Shown here: piece by piece, positions 54,490 to 63,206 of the stretch
How positions within the stretch are numbered: position 1 is the stretch's first letter
Layout of the letters: every line of letters starts with the position of its first letter
Origin: Candidatus Kuenenia stuttgartensis
GTDB taxonomy: Bacteria; Planctomycetota; Planctomycetia; Gemmatales; Gemmataceae
Direction: 5' to 3'
Length of the DNA: 63,206 nucleotides
NCBI GenBank assembly: GCA_945875585.1
Contig: CAMCLK010000029.1
Span: 1 to 63,206, forward strand
The notes under the pieces: model-generated
Seen by the model: only the letters and a program-made list of their open reading frames with translations
Told to the model about the DNA's origin: nothing
Database searches by the model: none
Made by a program: the position numbers and the translations under genes

Positions 54490-55941
54490 TTGGGAACTAT
54501 CAGTGATCCGGATTTGAAATCACCGCCGAATCCAGCCGAACGCGTCAAGCGCCGCGATCGCCTGTTCCGCCGTATGTTTGCTCCCATGGCGACTTTTATT
54601 GCCATTTCGTGCGTCGTCTCGGAAGGAACCCACCTGCTCTGGATAGATGCTCCATGGTGGTGGCATCACAGCACTGTCGCTGCCATCGGCACAGGCGGAA
54701 TGCTTGCCGCCTTTATTCTTGCGGATACTATTTCCCGCAACATTGCGCGCCCGCTGCGCGAGCTTGTGAAATTTGCCGAACGAACCGGGCAGGGTGAGTC
54801 TGGCCCACACATCCATATCAATGAAGCCAGCGAATTGAGTGTGCTGGCACGCGCCTTCAACCGCATGAGCGATAGGTTAGCAGCTCAAATATCCCAAATC
54901 GACGAAGAACGCGATCAACTCCGTGCCATCCTCGATGGAATGGTTGAAGGGGTTTTGGCTCTGGATGGTGAGCAACGAGTCTTGTTTGCCAATGATAGGG
55001 CTCTGGCGCTGCTCGACCTCTCGACAACCCGCAGGCCAGAAGGTAGACGCCTTTGGGAAATGGTCAGGCAACGCCCGCTCATCGATGCTGTTACACAGGC
55101 CATGATGGGGCCTGATCCGGTAAGACGAGAGCTGGAATGGCCCGGGACCACGGCAAGAAGCCTGACCGTGCATGCCGCGCGCCTCCCTTTCAGCCCGGAG
55201 GGGCAGTCCCGTGGTGCCGTTGTTGTACTACACGACACCAGTGAACTGCGCCGCCTCGAACGACTGCGCCAAGACTTTGTTGCCAATGTTTCTCACGAAC
55301 TCAAAACGCCCTTGTCCGTCATCAAGATCTGCGCCGAAACCCTTAAGGATGGCGCCATGGATGATCTGGTAGAACGCGGACGGTTCATCGACCAAGTCAT
55401 TCAACAAAGCGAACGACTCAGCTACCTGATTGTGGATTTACTCAGTCTTGCGCGCATTGAGTCGGGCGATGAAATCATGACACCTCAGGCCGTTCCACTC
55501 CAGCGAGCCATGGCCACGTGCCGTGAAAGGCTGAGAGAACGTGCCGATGCTCGTCGTCAAACCATTGAACTTAATGGTACAGACAAAGTGTGCGAAGCCT
55601 GGGTGGATGAAGAAGCACTCACCCAGATCCTCGACAACCTTGTTGACAATGCGGTCAAATACACCCCAGAGGGGGGGCTTATTCTCATTTCATGGAACGC
55701 GGAAGAGGAGACTGTTCAGTTCTCGGTGCGTGACAATGGGATCGGTATTCCTGCGCAAGACCTGCTTCGGATTTTTGAACGCTTCTACCGAGTAGACAAG
55801 GCACGCAGCAGGGAGCTAGGCGGCACAGGCCTAGGCTTGGCCATCGTTAAACACATGGTCCAATCTCAAAGAGGAACCATTACAGCCACCAGCGAGATTG
55901 GTAAAGGAACATGCTTCACCATCACGCTGCCGCGAGCCTGA
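54490..55941 (+). CDS. PhoR-like sensor histidine kinase
   Basis: This 483-residue protein has membrane segments near the N-terminus (MATFIAISCVVSEGTHLL, TVAAIGTGGMLAAFILAD), then a HAMP-like region and a PAS-like segment (ILDGMVEGVLALDGEQRVLF). The HisKA box is NVSHELKTPLS, with the phosphorylated His at about residue 269. The ATPase part has DNLVDNAVKYTPEGG, DNGIGIP and GGTGLGLAIVK. Position after pstCA suggests it senses phosphate. The start is tentative: TTG 54490 has AAGGA nine bases upstream, while ATG 54439 would overlap pstCA by 29 bases. No response-regulator gene follows. Confidence 0.88.
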   Translation: MGTISDPDLKSPPNPAERVKRRDRLFRRMFAPMATFIAISCVVSEGTHLLWIDAPWWWHHSTVAAIGTGGMLAAFILADTISRNIARPLRELVKFAERTGQGESGPHIHINEASELSVLARAFNRMSDRLAAQISQIDEERDQLRAILDGMVEGVLALDGEQRVLFANDRALALLDLSTTRRPEGRRLWEMVRQRPLIDAVTQAMMGPDPVRRELEWPGTTARSLTVHAARLPFSPEGQSRGAVVVLHDTSELRRLERLRQDFVANVSHELKTPLSVIKICAETLKDGAMDDLVERGRFIDQVIQQSERLSYLIVDLLSLARIESGDEIMTPQAVPLQRAMATCRERLRERADARRQTIELNGTDKVCEAWVDEEALTQILDNLVDNAVKYTPEGGLILISWNAEEETVQFSVRDNGIGIPAQDLLRIFERFYRVDKARSRELGGTGLGLAIVKHMVQSQRGTITATSEIGKGTCFTITLPRA

Positions 55942-55956
55942 AACTACAGAATCAAT

Positions 55957-57918
55957 TCAGGCCTTGGTTGGTGGTTCCAAACCTGGGGAAGGAATTCCCT
56001 GCCAGCCTGTGCGCACAAGCACTTCCTCGATCTCTGGCCGGTCCATCTCCTCGCGCTGTGTCAGTTCATCGACAAACGCATCGAGCAGATTGCGGTTCGA
56101 CGCCAAAAGATCAAAAGCACGGCGGTCCGAATCCCTCAAAATACGCGATACTTCTTCGTCGATAACCTGCGCCATGCCTTCGCTGAAATCACGGGCCTCA
56201 TGAATTTCTTTTCCCAAAAACACATGCTCTTCGCCCGTTCTGAACGCCATCGGTCCAACGCGGTCTGACATGCCCCAATGCGCCACCATCATGCGGGCCA
56301 AACGCGTTGCCTTCTTCAAGTCTGATTCCGCGCCGGCATAAGGCTGATTATAGACAAGGATGTCGGCAGCACGACCACCAAGGGTCATGACCAATTGGCG
56401 CTCAAACTGATCCTTACCGTAGTGGAACCGATCTTCATCCGGAACTGTCAGGGTCACACCCAAACTTTGGCCACGGGGAATGATGGAAACCTTTTGCGGA
56501 CGATCCGCACCCGGCATCAACCAAGTCACCAGAGCATGCCCGGCTTCATGATTGGCGGTACGGCGCTTGTCGTCACCCGTCAGCACTTCTTCACGCTTGG
56601 GGCCAATGAGAACCCTGTCCGCAGCGCGTTCAAAATCGGACATAAAAAGGCGGTCTTTGCCTTCACGGGTTGCTAGCAACGCGGCTTCGTTGGCCAGATT
56701 TCTCAAATCCGCACCCGTCATGCCCACCAACTTGCGCGCCAACAGTTCCATGTTAACGTCATCGGCCAATGGCTTGTTGCGTGTGTGAACCTTCAGGATG
56801 GCCATCCGGCCCTGCCAGGTTGGTTTTTCTACTGTAATATGACGGTCAAATCGACCGGGTCGCAGCAGAGCTGAGTCCAGCACGTCGGGTCGGTTGGTTG
56901 CCGCCATCACGATGACAGTTTCCGAGGGGGCAAACCCATCCATTTCCGAAAGAATCTGGTTAAGGGTCTGCTCGCGTTCATCGCTGCCTCCGCCAACACC
57001 TGCTCCGCGCATGCGGCCTACAGCATCGATTTCATCGATGAACAAAATGCACGGTGCATTTTCCTTGGCGGTTTTGAACATGTCACGAACGCGGCTGGCG
57101 CCTACACCAACGAACATCTGGATAAATTCAGACCCATTGATGCTGTAAAACGGCACTCCTGCCTCGCCAGCCACTGCCTTGGCCAGCAATGTTTTACCCG
57201 TACCGGGAGATCCAAATAGCAGAACTCCCTTCGGGACCGTGGCTCCCAAGCGAGCAAACTTCTCGGGATTTTTAAGAAATTCGACAATTTCACGAAGCTC
57301 TGATTTGGCGTTTTCCATGCCCGCCACGTCTTCAAACGTGATCCGGGTCTTGCCTTTCTCGTATTTCCGAGCTGGACTGCGAATGTAGTTGTTCAGGAAT
57401 CCGCCACCGAGTGGATCGCGCATGCGTGGCAACACCAGAAAAAAGATGCCCAGAATAATCAGCGCGGGAAGGAAAAACAGTATCAGGGTGCCAATGCCTG
57501 CAAGAGGATCTTCTTCCTGAACGATCGTCATTTTCCCACCCTTGCTCAGCTCATTGAGCCGCTCAAGCAGTTTTTCATCTTTTTGGAGGGGAAGACGCAC
57601 CTCAAACCGAGTGTTGTTCAACTTCGCTGCATCTTTACCAAGGTCGAGAAGCTGGTCTTTGCGGAGCGTGACATCCAAGCGGCTTTCGTCGCGGTAGATC
57701 ACCTTTTCGATTTTGGCGACTTCGTCTGGACGGGAAAGAACTTCAAGAAACTGGCTGTAAGCAAGTGTGCTGCGCCCGTGCAGATTGTTCCCAAAGAATA
57801 CAAGGAAAAGAATGGCACCCACAAGCAAGAACCAGAACCATGAACCCACTCCTGAGGAGGGGCCACGGCGCCGGGTGCGTTGGGTTTCTTCGTTGGAAGA
57901 TTGAGGATCGGAAGACAT
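55957..57918 (-). CDS. ftsH: ATP-dependent zinc metalloprotease FtsH
   Basis: This 653-residue membrane protease unfolds and degrades membrane and cytoplasmic proteins. Two membrane helices flank a periplasmic domain ([37 protein letters not shown]). The AAA+ part has Walker A GSPGTGKT at about residue 236, Walker [11 protein letters not shown] and the arginine region RPGRFDRHI. The protease site is HEAGH at 457-461. The C-terminal helix ends in variable residues. Length is normal. It converges with the PhoR-like gene, 15 bases away, and follows tex on the same strand. Confidence 0.96.
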   Translation of the reverse strand: MSSDPQSSNEETQRTRRRGPSSGVGSWFWFLLVGAILFLVFFGNNLHGRSTLAYSQFLEVLSRPDEVAKIEKVIYRDESRLDVTLRKDQLLDLGKDAAKLNNTRFEVRLPLQKDEKLLERLNELSKGGKMTIVQEEDPLAGIGTLILFFLPALIILGIFFLVLPRMRDPLGGGFLNNYIRSPARKYEKGKTRITFEDVAGMENAKSELREIVEFLKNPEKFARLGATVPKGVLLFGSPGTGKTLLAKAVAGEAGVPFYSINGSEFIQMFVGVGASRVRDMFKTAKENAPCILFIDEIDAVGRMRGAGVGGGSDEREQTLNQILSEMDGFAPSETVIVMAATNRPDVLDSALLRPGRFDRHITVEKPTWQGRMAILKVHTRNKPLADDVNMELLARKLVGMTGADLRNLANEAALLATREGKDRLFMSDFERAADRVLIGPKREEVLTGDDKRRTANHEAGHALVTWLMPGADRPQKVSIIPRGQSLGVTLTVPDEDRFHYGKDQFERQLVMTLGGRAADILVYNQPYAGAESDLKKATRLARMMVAHWGMSDRVGPMAFRTGEEHVFLGKEIHEARDFSEGMAQVIDEEVSRILRDSDRRAFDLLASNRNLLDAFVDELTQREEMDRPEIEEVLVRTGWQGIPSPGLEPPTKA

Positions 57919-58088
57919 GCCTGGGGTTCATCACGCCGTGGTCTCATGACACACCGGCCGCTGGTCACGGTTTTCCCGCAGCGCGATGGTTGGAACCATG
58001 CCGGTTCCGCTTTCTACCCCACTATCCTAGGCTCCCGGGGTAAGGGTATACAAGATACCATCACCCCATCTTTGCAAGGATACTGGTC

Positions 58089-61000
58089 TCACGATGCGGG
58101 ATCAGTTGGAGGCTTCTCTCCACCTGGCCCCTGAGCGGCCAAAAATGCCGCTAATTCAGCGAAACTTCCCAGCGGATTGCGGCCGGCCAAGGCCTCTTCG
58201 CTGATCTTCGGCTTCGAAGGCTCAGATTTCTGCGGCTTGCGTGGTGCCGTATTTCCTGTCGATGCCACTGGAGCATCGGCTGGAGCGCCGCCGGCAGGCT
58301 GGGTCGGGGCACCACCTCCGGGGCGAGGACCATCGCGGCGACCGCGGGGCGTGTCCATTTCCTTCCGTGTTTTACCACGGGGAGGCAACGCACCCGGTGC
58401 TGCCTTATCACCAAATCGTGAGCCTTCGCCCGTTCCAGGGCGACGGGGCGCACGGTCATCGGGCCGGCGTGCCGGTGGACGATCATCTCGTCCCGGGCCG
58501 CCACCTGGACGCGCACCTTCTGGGCGACGGGCTGGACCACGAGGCGGACCATCGGGGCGGGGTGCGCCATCGCCACGGGGAGCGCCACCTTCGCGGCGCG
58601 GTGGACGTGGGCCACGCGGCTGTCCCGGTTCGCCACGCTCGCCACGGCCGCCCGGTCCCTGCTCGCCACGGGCACGCTCGGTACCAGGAGCAATCATGGT
58701 CAAGGAAACGCGGGATCGTTCGCGATCAACCGTGAGAACCCAAACACGAACAGCATCACCCACCGAAATGAACTCAAATGGATTGCGCACAAATCGATTG
58801 GCTAATTGGCTGATATGAACCAGCCCGGCCTCGCGCATGCCAATGTCCACGAATGTGCCGAATTCGACGACATTCAAAACATTGCCACGCAATTCCATGC
58901 CCGGCACAAGCTTGTCGATGGTAAGCACCGACTGGCGCAGCACAGGTGGCTCATGGTCAAGCCTTGGATCACGTCCAGGACGGGCCAGCAGGCTCACCAT
59001 ATCGTTCAGGCTGGCGGGACTGGGCAGCGGACCTGCCAATTCGCCCAATTGCGAAGCCTGACGAAGGCTATCGTGCAAAGCCACCAAGTCGAGCTGACTC
59101 AACCGCGTTGCCAAGGTCTCGCGAACCTCGGGGTTCGCCAGTTCGGAAGGATCAATCGCGGCAGCCGTCAGAATACGGCGAGCTACCGGATAGCTTTCCG
59201 GATGTATCCAGGTGCCGTCGAGTGGCTCACTGCCACCATCCACCTTCAGGAAACCTGCGGACAATTCAAATCGAAGAGCATCAATTCCAGGAACTTCACG
59301 CAACTGTTCGCGGGAACTGTAGCGCTGGCCGGGCAATCCGCCCTTCCGAGCTATCAATTCGCGCGCAAGCACCGCGTTGAATCCACTGGTACGAACCAGA
59401 AGAAGAGGATTCACATGATTGATTTCGCCACCGGCGGCACCAATCGCGCTTTCAACCACCTCGTTTAGAATATCGCGCAAAACACGCGAATTCGTATCGA
59501 ATGGGTAGGCGCCAGTCACCAGATGCTGCGGTTCGATTCGAACCAATTCCGTGAGTGGATCCTGCAACCGGCGAGCAATAGAAACGGCTGCGCGCAACCC
59601 TGCATCAACACCGCGTAGATCTTCGTCGGGCTCGCTCGCACCCGCACCCGCTTCTGCCACCACACAGAATGCAAGACTTTCCTTGGGCTCGCTCAAACCC
59701 GAAAAATCAACCGGGGGAGGAGGTGGAGGAAGGTTGACAGCAGGCGCGACCTGCGGCTTTTCAACCACCGGGCGCTCTGAAAGCGGCGGAAACACAAGGG
59801 GAACTTCTTCCGGATTCAGCTCTGCTACCGGGGCTTCGCCTTCCACTGGCGCAGTAACTGCAACTTCCGGAGCGGCCTCAACCGCAACAGTCTCGACCGC
59901 TGCTACCGCTTCCTGAGGCGCGGCTTCTTCAGCAGACACCACTTCACTGGTGGCGACCACTTCCGCAGCTGGCTCGGGTGTTGATACCACCACCAGTTCT
60001 GGTTCAGGTTCGCCTCGGCGGCGGCGGCCAAATGTCGCCAACAGATCCGAAAGAAGGACTTCCGTCGGCCGACTGGCGTTGTTGTTGCCTATCGCAATCA
60101 AATCCACTTCGAACCGACGCACAAGCTCTTCAATTTTCAGACGGGCTTCCGCCACCTGATCGTGCGGTGCATGCGGATGAATTGTCGCGTATTCCAATGG
60201 GCGACCACGCTCATCGATTACCGCCAACCGGCAACCAGCCCGGAAACCAGGGTCGATGCCAAGGACGCGCTTACCCAAGAAAGGCGGCGTCATCAAGCGG
60301 TTGAACAAGTTGCGGCCAAATGCCTGTGCTGCCAACTCTTCGGCGCGCTGGCCCAATTCCCGGCGTGCTTCCCGTTCCAGTGCTGGAATAAGAAGGCGGT
60401 TCAGGGCATCGGTTACCACGTCGGTCAGCAATGCGCAGAAAGGATGCTGCTCGATCAGATCCGGACGAGGACCGCGTGGCGGAACTGGCTGGATCGGGAA
60501 AGGAGGAAGCACACTGCCATGAGCACGTATCGGTGCGGGGGGAATAGGTGCTGGAACCGCTTGAGCAGCAGCAACAACGACCTGTTCCGACGTAGCCGAC
60601 TCAGCTACCACAGCCGTTGGTTCGGCTGGCGCCGATTCCACAACTTCTGCTGGTGCTTCCACCGGTGCGCTGATTTCAGCGACGGGCGCCGTTTCCGGCA
60701 CAGCTTCGGGTGAACGCAAAGGCGCAAGCCCTTGGTCGCCACCCTGATAAGACGGAATCGGACGCTTGTCGGGTTCTGGCAGTGGGAAGAAATCCCACAC
60801 CACGCGACCAGCGGTTTGATGGTCCCACTCGAACTTCACCTGAACCGCGTTGGCTTTTTCGGCACGGAAGAGCGCCTGAACCTTATGCGCAGGGAATTGG
60901 CGAAGTGTTTCGGCGTATGCAAAAAACTCGCGGTGTTCCAAACCCTGACCTTCAGCCAACGTTGCCTGCTTGGTTGAGGTCAGTCGCCCGCCTCCCCACA

Positions 61001-61634
61001 GCAGGTCGCGCAGAATGGAGCGGATATCCGCCGTATCGGCCACGACTTCGGAGAGAATGTGGACAACGCCTTCACGCACGGTTTTCACCTGCGCGGCACG
61101 GGCTTCGGCATCGAGTTTCAGCTCGGGGTCGGCCCAATGCTCCAGAATGGCGTCGAGATCTGTCAGTGCGGGATCTGCAAGCCAAATCGCCTCAGCCAAC
61201 GGCCCAAGCCCCTTTTCGCGTGCCGCATGCGACGGACTGCGGCGTCGCTGACGGAACGGCAGGGTGAGGTCGTCGAGGCGCTTGGGGGTTTCCGCTTCCG
61301 CAATGGCCGATTCCAGTTCAGGAACAAGCCTGCCCTGCTGAGACAGGTTGGCCAGAAGATTTTTCTTCCGCTCCTGAAACGCGCGGATGGTCGATAAGCG
61401 GCGCGCAATTTGGCGCACCGCGGCATCGTCCAAACCTTGGGTTCGATCCTTCCTGAAACGGACGATGAAAGGCACTGTATACCCTTCATCGAGTAGTCGC
61501 GCCACTGCATCGACTTGCACTCGCCGGATCTGAAGATCTTGGGCTATGCGGGAATAATCGTGCCCCGGCTGACCTGCCCGGGTAGGCGCCTGGCCCTCGA
61601 CGGGGTGTGCCCCGGGCTCGGATGGCTGATCCAT
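58089..61634 (-). CDS. tex: Tex-family RNA-binding protein with large inserts and RGG-like tail
   Basis: This 1181-residue protein is a Tex homologue, about 400 residues longer than usual. Recognisable parts in order: the N-terminal helical domain (LLDEGYTVPFIVRFRKDRTQ, LDDLTLPFRQRRRSPSHAAR); the RNase H-like core beginning KRVLGIDPGFRAGCRLAVID; the HhH segment EQLREVPGIDALRFELSAGF; and S1 (RGNVLNVVEFGTFVDIGMRE). Two Glu/Val/Ala/Pro-rich inserts split it, one before and one inside the RNase H-like domain (coding DNA about 60500-60720 and 59690-60010). The final 160 residues are Arg/Gly/Pro-rich. The start is ATG 61634. Such inserts are not typical of Tex. Confidence 0.88.
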   Translation of the reverse strand: MDQPSEPGAHPVEGQAPTRAGQPGHDYSRIAQDLQIRRVQVDAVARLLDEGYTVPFIVRFRKDRTQGLDDAAVRQIARRLSTIRAFQERKKNLLANLSQQGRLVPELESAIAEAETPKRLDDLTLPFRQRRRSPSHAAREKGLGPLAEAIWLADPALTDLDAILEHWADPELKLDAEARAAQVKTVREGVVHILSEVVADTADIRSILRDLLWGGGRLTSTKQATLAEGQGLEHREFFAYAETLRQFPAHKVQALFRAEKANAVQVKFEWDHQTAGRVVWDFFPLPEPDKRPIPSYQGGDQGLAPLRSPEAVPETAPVAEISAPVEAPAEVVESAPAEPTAVVAESATSEQVVVAAAQAVPAPIPPAPIRAHGSVLPPFPIQPVPPRGPRPDLIEQHPFCALLTDVVTDALNRLLIPALEREARRELGQRAEELAAQAFGRNLFNRLMTPPFLGKRVLGIDPGFRAGCRLAVIDERGRPLEYATIHPHAPHDQVAEARLKIEELVRRFEVDLIAIGNNNASRPTEVLLSDLLATFGRRRRGEPEPELVVVSTPEPAAEVVATSEVVSAEEAAPQEAVAAVETVAVEAAPEVAVTAPVEGEAPVAELNPEEVPLVFPPLSERPVVEKPQVAPAVNLPPPPPPVDFSGLSEPKESLAFCVVAEAGAGASEPDEDLRGVDAGLRAAVSIARRLQDPLTELVRIEPQHLVTGAYPFDTNSRVLRDILNEVVESAIGAAGGEINHVNPLLLVRTSGFNAVLARELIARKGGLPGQRYSSREQLREVPGIDALRFELSAGFLKVDGGSEPLDGTWIHPESYPVARRILTAAAIDPSELANPEVRETLATRLSQLDLVALHDSLRQASQLGELAGPLPSPASLNDMVSLLARPGRDPRLDHEPPVLRQSVLTIDKLVPGMELRGNVLNVVEFGTFVDIGMREAGLVHISQLANRFVRNPFEFISVGDAVRVWVLTVDRERSRVSLTMIAPGTERARGEQGPGGRGERGEPGQPRGPRPPRREGGAPRGDGAPRPDGPPRGPARRPEGARPGGGPGRDDRPPARRPDDRAPRRPGTGEGSRFGDKAAPGALPPRGKTRKEMDTPRGRRDGPRPGGGAPTQPAGGAPADAPVASTGNTAPRKPQKSEPSKPKISEEALAGRNPLGSFAELAAFLAAQGPGGEKPPTDPAS

Positions 61635-61752
61635 GAATATTACTCGACTGGCTCGCACCGAACGAGGGATGCGACGGACCGGTACCGCCACCCCTTGTGC
61701 AAATCGCAATGATACCCTAGTGATTTGCAGGTATGAACGTCAAGGAATCCAT

Positions 61753-61781
61753 TTGACAGGGACAAAAACATGAACTATACG
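61753..61781 (+). promoter_or_regulatory. sigma-70 promoter, probably leaderless, for the Y-family polymerase
   Basis: A consensus -35 box TTGACA (61753-61758) is followed after exactly 17 bases by TATACG (61776-61781). The expected transcription start falls at about 61788, on or next to the ATG at 61789. There is no ribosome binding site before that ATG, so the mRNA would be leaderless. Confidence 0.6.
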
Positions 61782-61791
61782 TTTGTTCATG
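61769..61791. promoter_or_regulatory. candidate operator over the -10 and start codon of the polymerase gene
   Basis: CATGAAC (61769-61775) and GTTCATG (61785-61791) form a perfect 7-bp inverted repeat around a 9-nt spacer that holds the -10 box; the right arm includes the ATG start. A repressor bound here would block the promoter. LexA boxes often contain GAAC and GTTC, but the spacing does not match the Bacillus-type box exactly. Confidence 0.45.
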
Positions 61792-63048
61792 AAACCCCCT
61801 GTTGTCATCCATCTCGACGTCGATGCCTTCTTCGCATCGGTGGAACAGCGCGACGATTCCACACTGCGTGGACACCCCGTTGCTGTCGGCACCGGCGTTG
61901 TTGCCAGTTGCAGTTATGAAGCCAAAAGACAGGGTGTTCGCACCGCCATGCGTCTGGCGGAGGCCAGCAGAATCTGCCCCCAATTACGCATCGTTGCCGG
62001 GGACTATCGTCGTTACGAACTGGCTGCCCGCCAGATTCTTGGTATTTGCCAAGAAAGAATTGCACGTGTGGAAGTGGCGGCGCTCGACGACCTCTATCTT
62101 GCGCCACCCGACGGCCCAGATCTCAACGACGCCGCCCGTTTGGCGGAGCAGTTGCGGTTGCAGGTGCGCCAAGAAGTGGGCCTTCATGTTTCGGCGGGCA
62201 TTGGCAGAGGGCGGTTTATTGCTTCAGTTGCCACGCAAGCGGCTAAGAACCAACGCGTGGAAGGGTTGCGTCGTCTGGCCAAGCTCCCGGCAGATCTGCC
62301 GGCTTCCCCATTGGTTGTGGCTCCCCAAGGGAACGAAGCAACATTTCTGGCCCCGTTTCCAGCTGATCTACTTCCCGGTGCCGGCGCCGCCCGTGCTGCC
62401 CGACTGACCGAGTGCGGGCTGATCTCCCTAGGGCAGGTGGCTCAGGTTCCCCGGCGTGTTCTGGCAGGCTTGTTTGGCAACCTCGGGTCGCAGTGGCACG
62501 ACCTCGCACGCGGAATCGACACCACTCAACTGCGCCCAGACAAGCCACCACTCACCATTGGCCGCCGGTCGAGTTTCGATCCGCCCACCGCTGAATTACC
62601 TTTTTTGGGTGCCATGCTCGACTATCTTCTCGCGCGCGCCGCACTTGAGGCGCGCGGCCGCCAGCTGTGTGCCGGTCAGGTGCGCTTGCATCTGCGCTAT
62701 GGCGACTACGCGCCCGCCGAAACCTCCTGCCGATTCGACCCACCCACCAACGACGACGCCGCTTTGAGACCCGCGCTGCATCAGGCATTGGCGCAAATGT
62801 TCACACGCCGCTTACCCTTGCGGCTGCTGGCCATCGAACTGACGCGCCTTGGCCCCGCCACGGCACAGATTGAACTGTTCCCCGACCCCAACGCCGAACG
62901 CCGTCGGCGGTTGCTGGAATCGACCGACGCCATCCGCGAGCGGTTCGGGTTTCGCGCCGTGCGCCCGGCCACCACGCTGCTTCTTGACGAACGCCTTGAG
63001 CACGACCGCGACAGCTACCGCCTGCGCACACCGTGCCTGACGCGCTAG
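61789..63048 (+). CDS. Y-family DNA polymerase (DinB/pol IV-like)
   Basis: This 419-residue translesion polymerase begins HLDVDAFFASVEQRDD with the first metal-binding Asp, followed by CSYEAKRQGVRTAMRLAEA. The second acidic pair is LDDLYLAPP (Asp100-Asp101), where most DinB proteins have Asp-Glu (SIDEA or similar). Little-finger and C-terminal parts follow (GRRSSFDPPTAELPFLGAML). The Asp-Asp variant keeps acidic character, so activity is possible but not assured. The start is ATG 61789. The 5' region lacks a ribosome site and carries a promoter and inverted repeat, consistent with damage-inducible, leaderless expression. It overlaps the convergent lipid-kinase-like gene by 4 bases. Confidence 0.9.
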   Translation: MKPPVVIHLDVDAFFASVEQRDDSTLRGHPVAVGTGVVASCSYEAKRQGVRTAMRLAEASRICPQLRIVAGDYRRYELAARQILGICQERIARVEVAALDDLYLAPPDGPDLNDAARLAEQLRLQVRQEVGLHVSAGIGRGRFIASVATQAAKNQRVEGLRRLAKLPADLPASPLVVAPQGNEATFLAPFPADLLPGAGAARAARLTECGLISLGQVAQVPRRVLAGLFGNLGSQWHDLARGIDTTQLRPDKPPLTIGRRSSFDPPTAELPFLGAMLDYLLARAALEARGRQLCAGQVRLHLRYGDYAPAETSCRFDPPTNDDAALRPALHQALAQMFTRRLPLRLLAIELTRLGPATAQIELFPDPNAERRRRLLESTDAIRERFGFRAVRPATTLLLDERLEHDRDSYRLRTPCLTR

Positions 63049-63206
63049 CTCGGTATCCCCCGAAACCCCGGCCCGGCGATCACTTCCAGTCGCCGGGGAA
63101 CCAATTCGATCGACAGTGCCGACACGCCGTCTTCCACCCGGCACAGCAGTTCGCCATCAGCATGGGCGGCAACTGCACCCGGTGCCACAATCTCGACTGT
63201 CTTTGC
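63045..63206 (-). CDS. C-terminal end of a diacylglycerol/lipid kinase-like protein (partial)
   Basis: Only the last 53 codons lie in the window; the gene continues past its right edge. The sequence VEIVAPGAVAAHADGELLCR and SALSIELVPRRLEVIAGPG matches the C-terminal end of the diacylglycerol kinase / YegS-like family, where a conserved DGE and the terminal P-x-x-L-x-V stretch occur. The stop TAG at 63045-63047 overlaps the stop of the convergent polymerase gene by 3 to 4 bases. The active-site part is outside the window, so the function is inferred from the tail only. Confidence 0.6.
   Translation of the reverse strand, partial: AKTVEIVAPGAVAAHADGELLCRVEDGVSALSIELVPRRLEVIAGPGFRGIPS

Noticed and set aside
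58177..58818. Plus-strand frame rich in Pro, Gly and Arg
   Set aside because: It is the antisense of the Tex Arg/Gly/Pro-rich tail and has no independent support.
1..63206. CRISPR array, prophage or rRNA operon
   Set aside because: No regularly spaced repeats with unique spacers, no phage structural or integrase genes, and no rRNA segments were seen; the repeats present are few and palindromic.

Overview
The window looks like chromosome of a planctomycete of the Gemmata type. The evidence is the mix of families: type II pseudopilin-like DUF1559 proteins (36400-37380 and the C-terminus of 3643-6396), a secreted protein with the N-terminal motif LEDRCVPA (10489-11589), Ser/Thr kinases with planctomycete-style variants (18367-20004, 37598-38821), several sigma factors, a PVC-type membrane/periplasmic cytochrome c dehydrogenase (26120-29284), a DUF1080 protein and a multiheme cytochrome fused to a phosphoesterase-like domain. 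The species cannot be named from sequence alone. Most of the window is moderately GC-rich and densely coded; 14.0-17.6 kb is clearly AT-richer.

Layout. 1-3.6 kb: tRNA-Pro, two small envelope genes, an RraA-like protein, pyruvate kinase and a translationally coupled PII-like protein. 3.6-9.6 kb: a large zinc-ribbon/DUF1559 membrane protein, then an MCE lipid-transport protein, a sigma-70-type factor and a sigma-54 activator in a row. 9.7-11.9 kb: a decayed hicBA module and an RTX-thioredoxin fusion gene lying between two 181-bp direct repeats. 11.9-14.0 kb: pqiA-pqiB. 14.0-17.6 kb: the AT-rich island with two overlapping genes for exported proteins, one with a PD-(D/E)XK toxin-nuclease-like domain followed by a long Gly/Ala-rich membrane region; this is the best candidate for an undescribed system. 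17.6-21.1 kb: ECF-type sigma factor, kinase with leucine-rich repeats, tandem palindromic repeats and a RelE/ParE-type toxin-antitoxin pair. 21.1-30 kb: ABC-F ATPase, exported TPR protein, a UPF0261/PEP-hydrolase-like pair, the large heme dehydrogenase and a PIN-domain pair. 30.1-33.6 kb: thiolase, SDR and CoA-transferase joined by 4-base overlaps, a likely acetoacetate/3-hydroxybutyrate operon. 33.5-40.2 kb: secreted hydrolase, glycerophosphodiesterase, DUF1080, pseudopilin, kinase-like and membrane proteins. 40.3-44.8 kb: miaB and glnE. 44.9-51.4 kb: a minus-strand run of cytochrome, DUF1573-like, thioredoxin-like and two glycosyltransferase genes. 51.4-55.9 kb: pstS, a fused pstC-pstA and a PhoR-like kinase. 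55.9-63.2 kb: ftsH, an enlarged tex, a Y-family polymerase with a probable leaderless promoter, and the end of a lipid-kinase-like gene.

How the genes fit together: PII (3224) and GlnE (41813) belong to nitrogen control; PstS, PstCA and PhoR to phosphate uptake and sensing; PqiA, PqiB and the MCE protein to lipid traffic across the envelope; thiolase, SDR and CoA-transferase to short-chain acyl metabolism. No rRNA, CRISPR array, prophage or recognisable transposase was seen.
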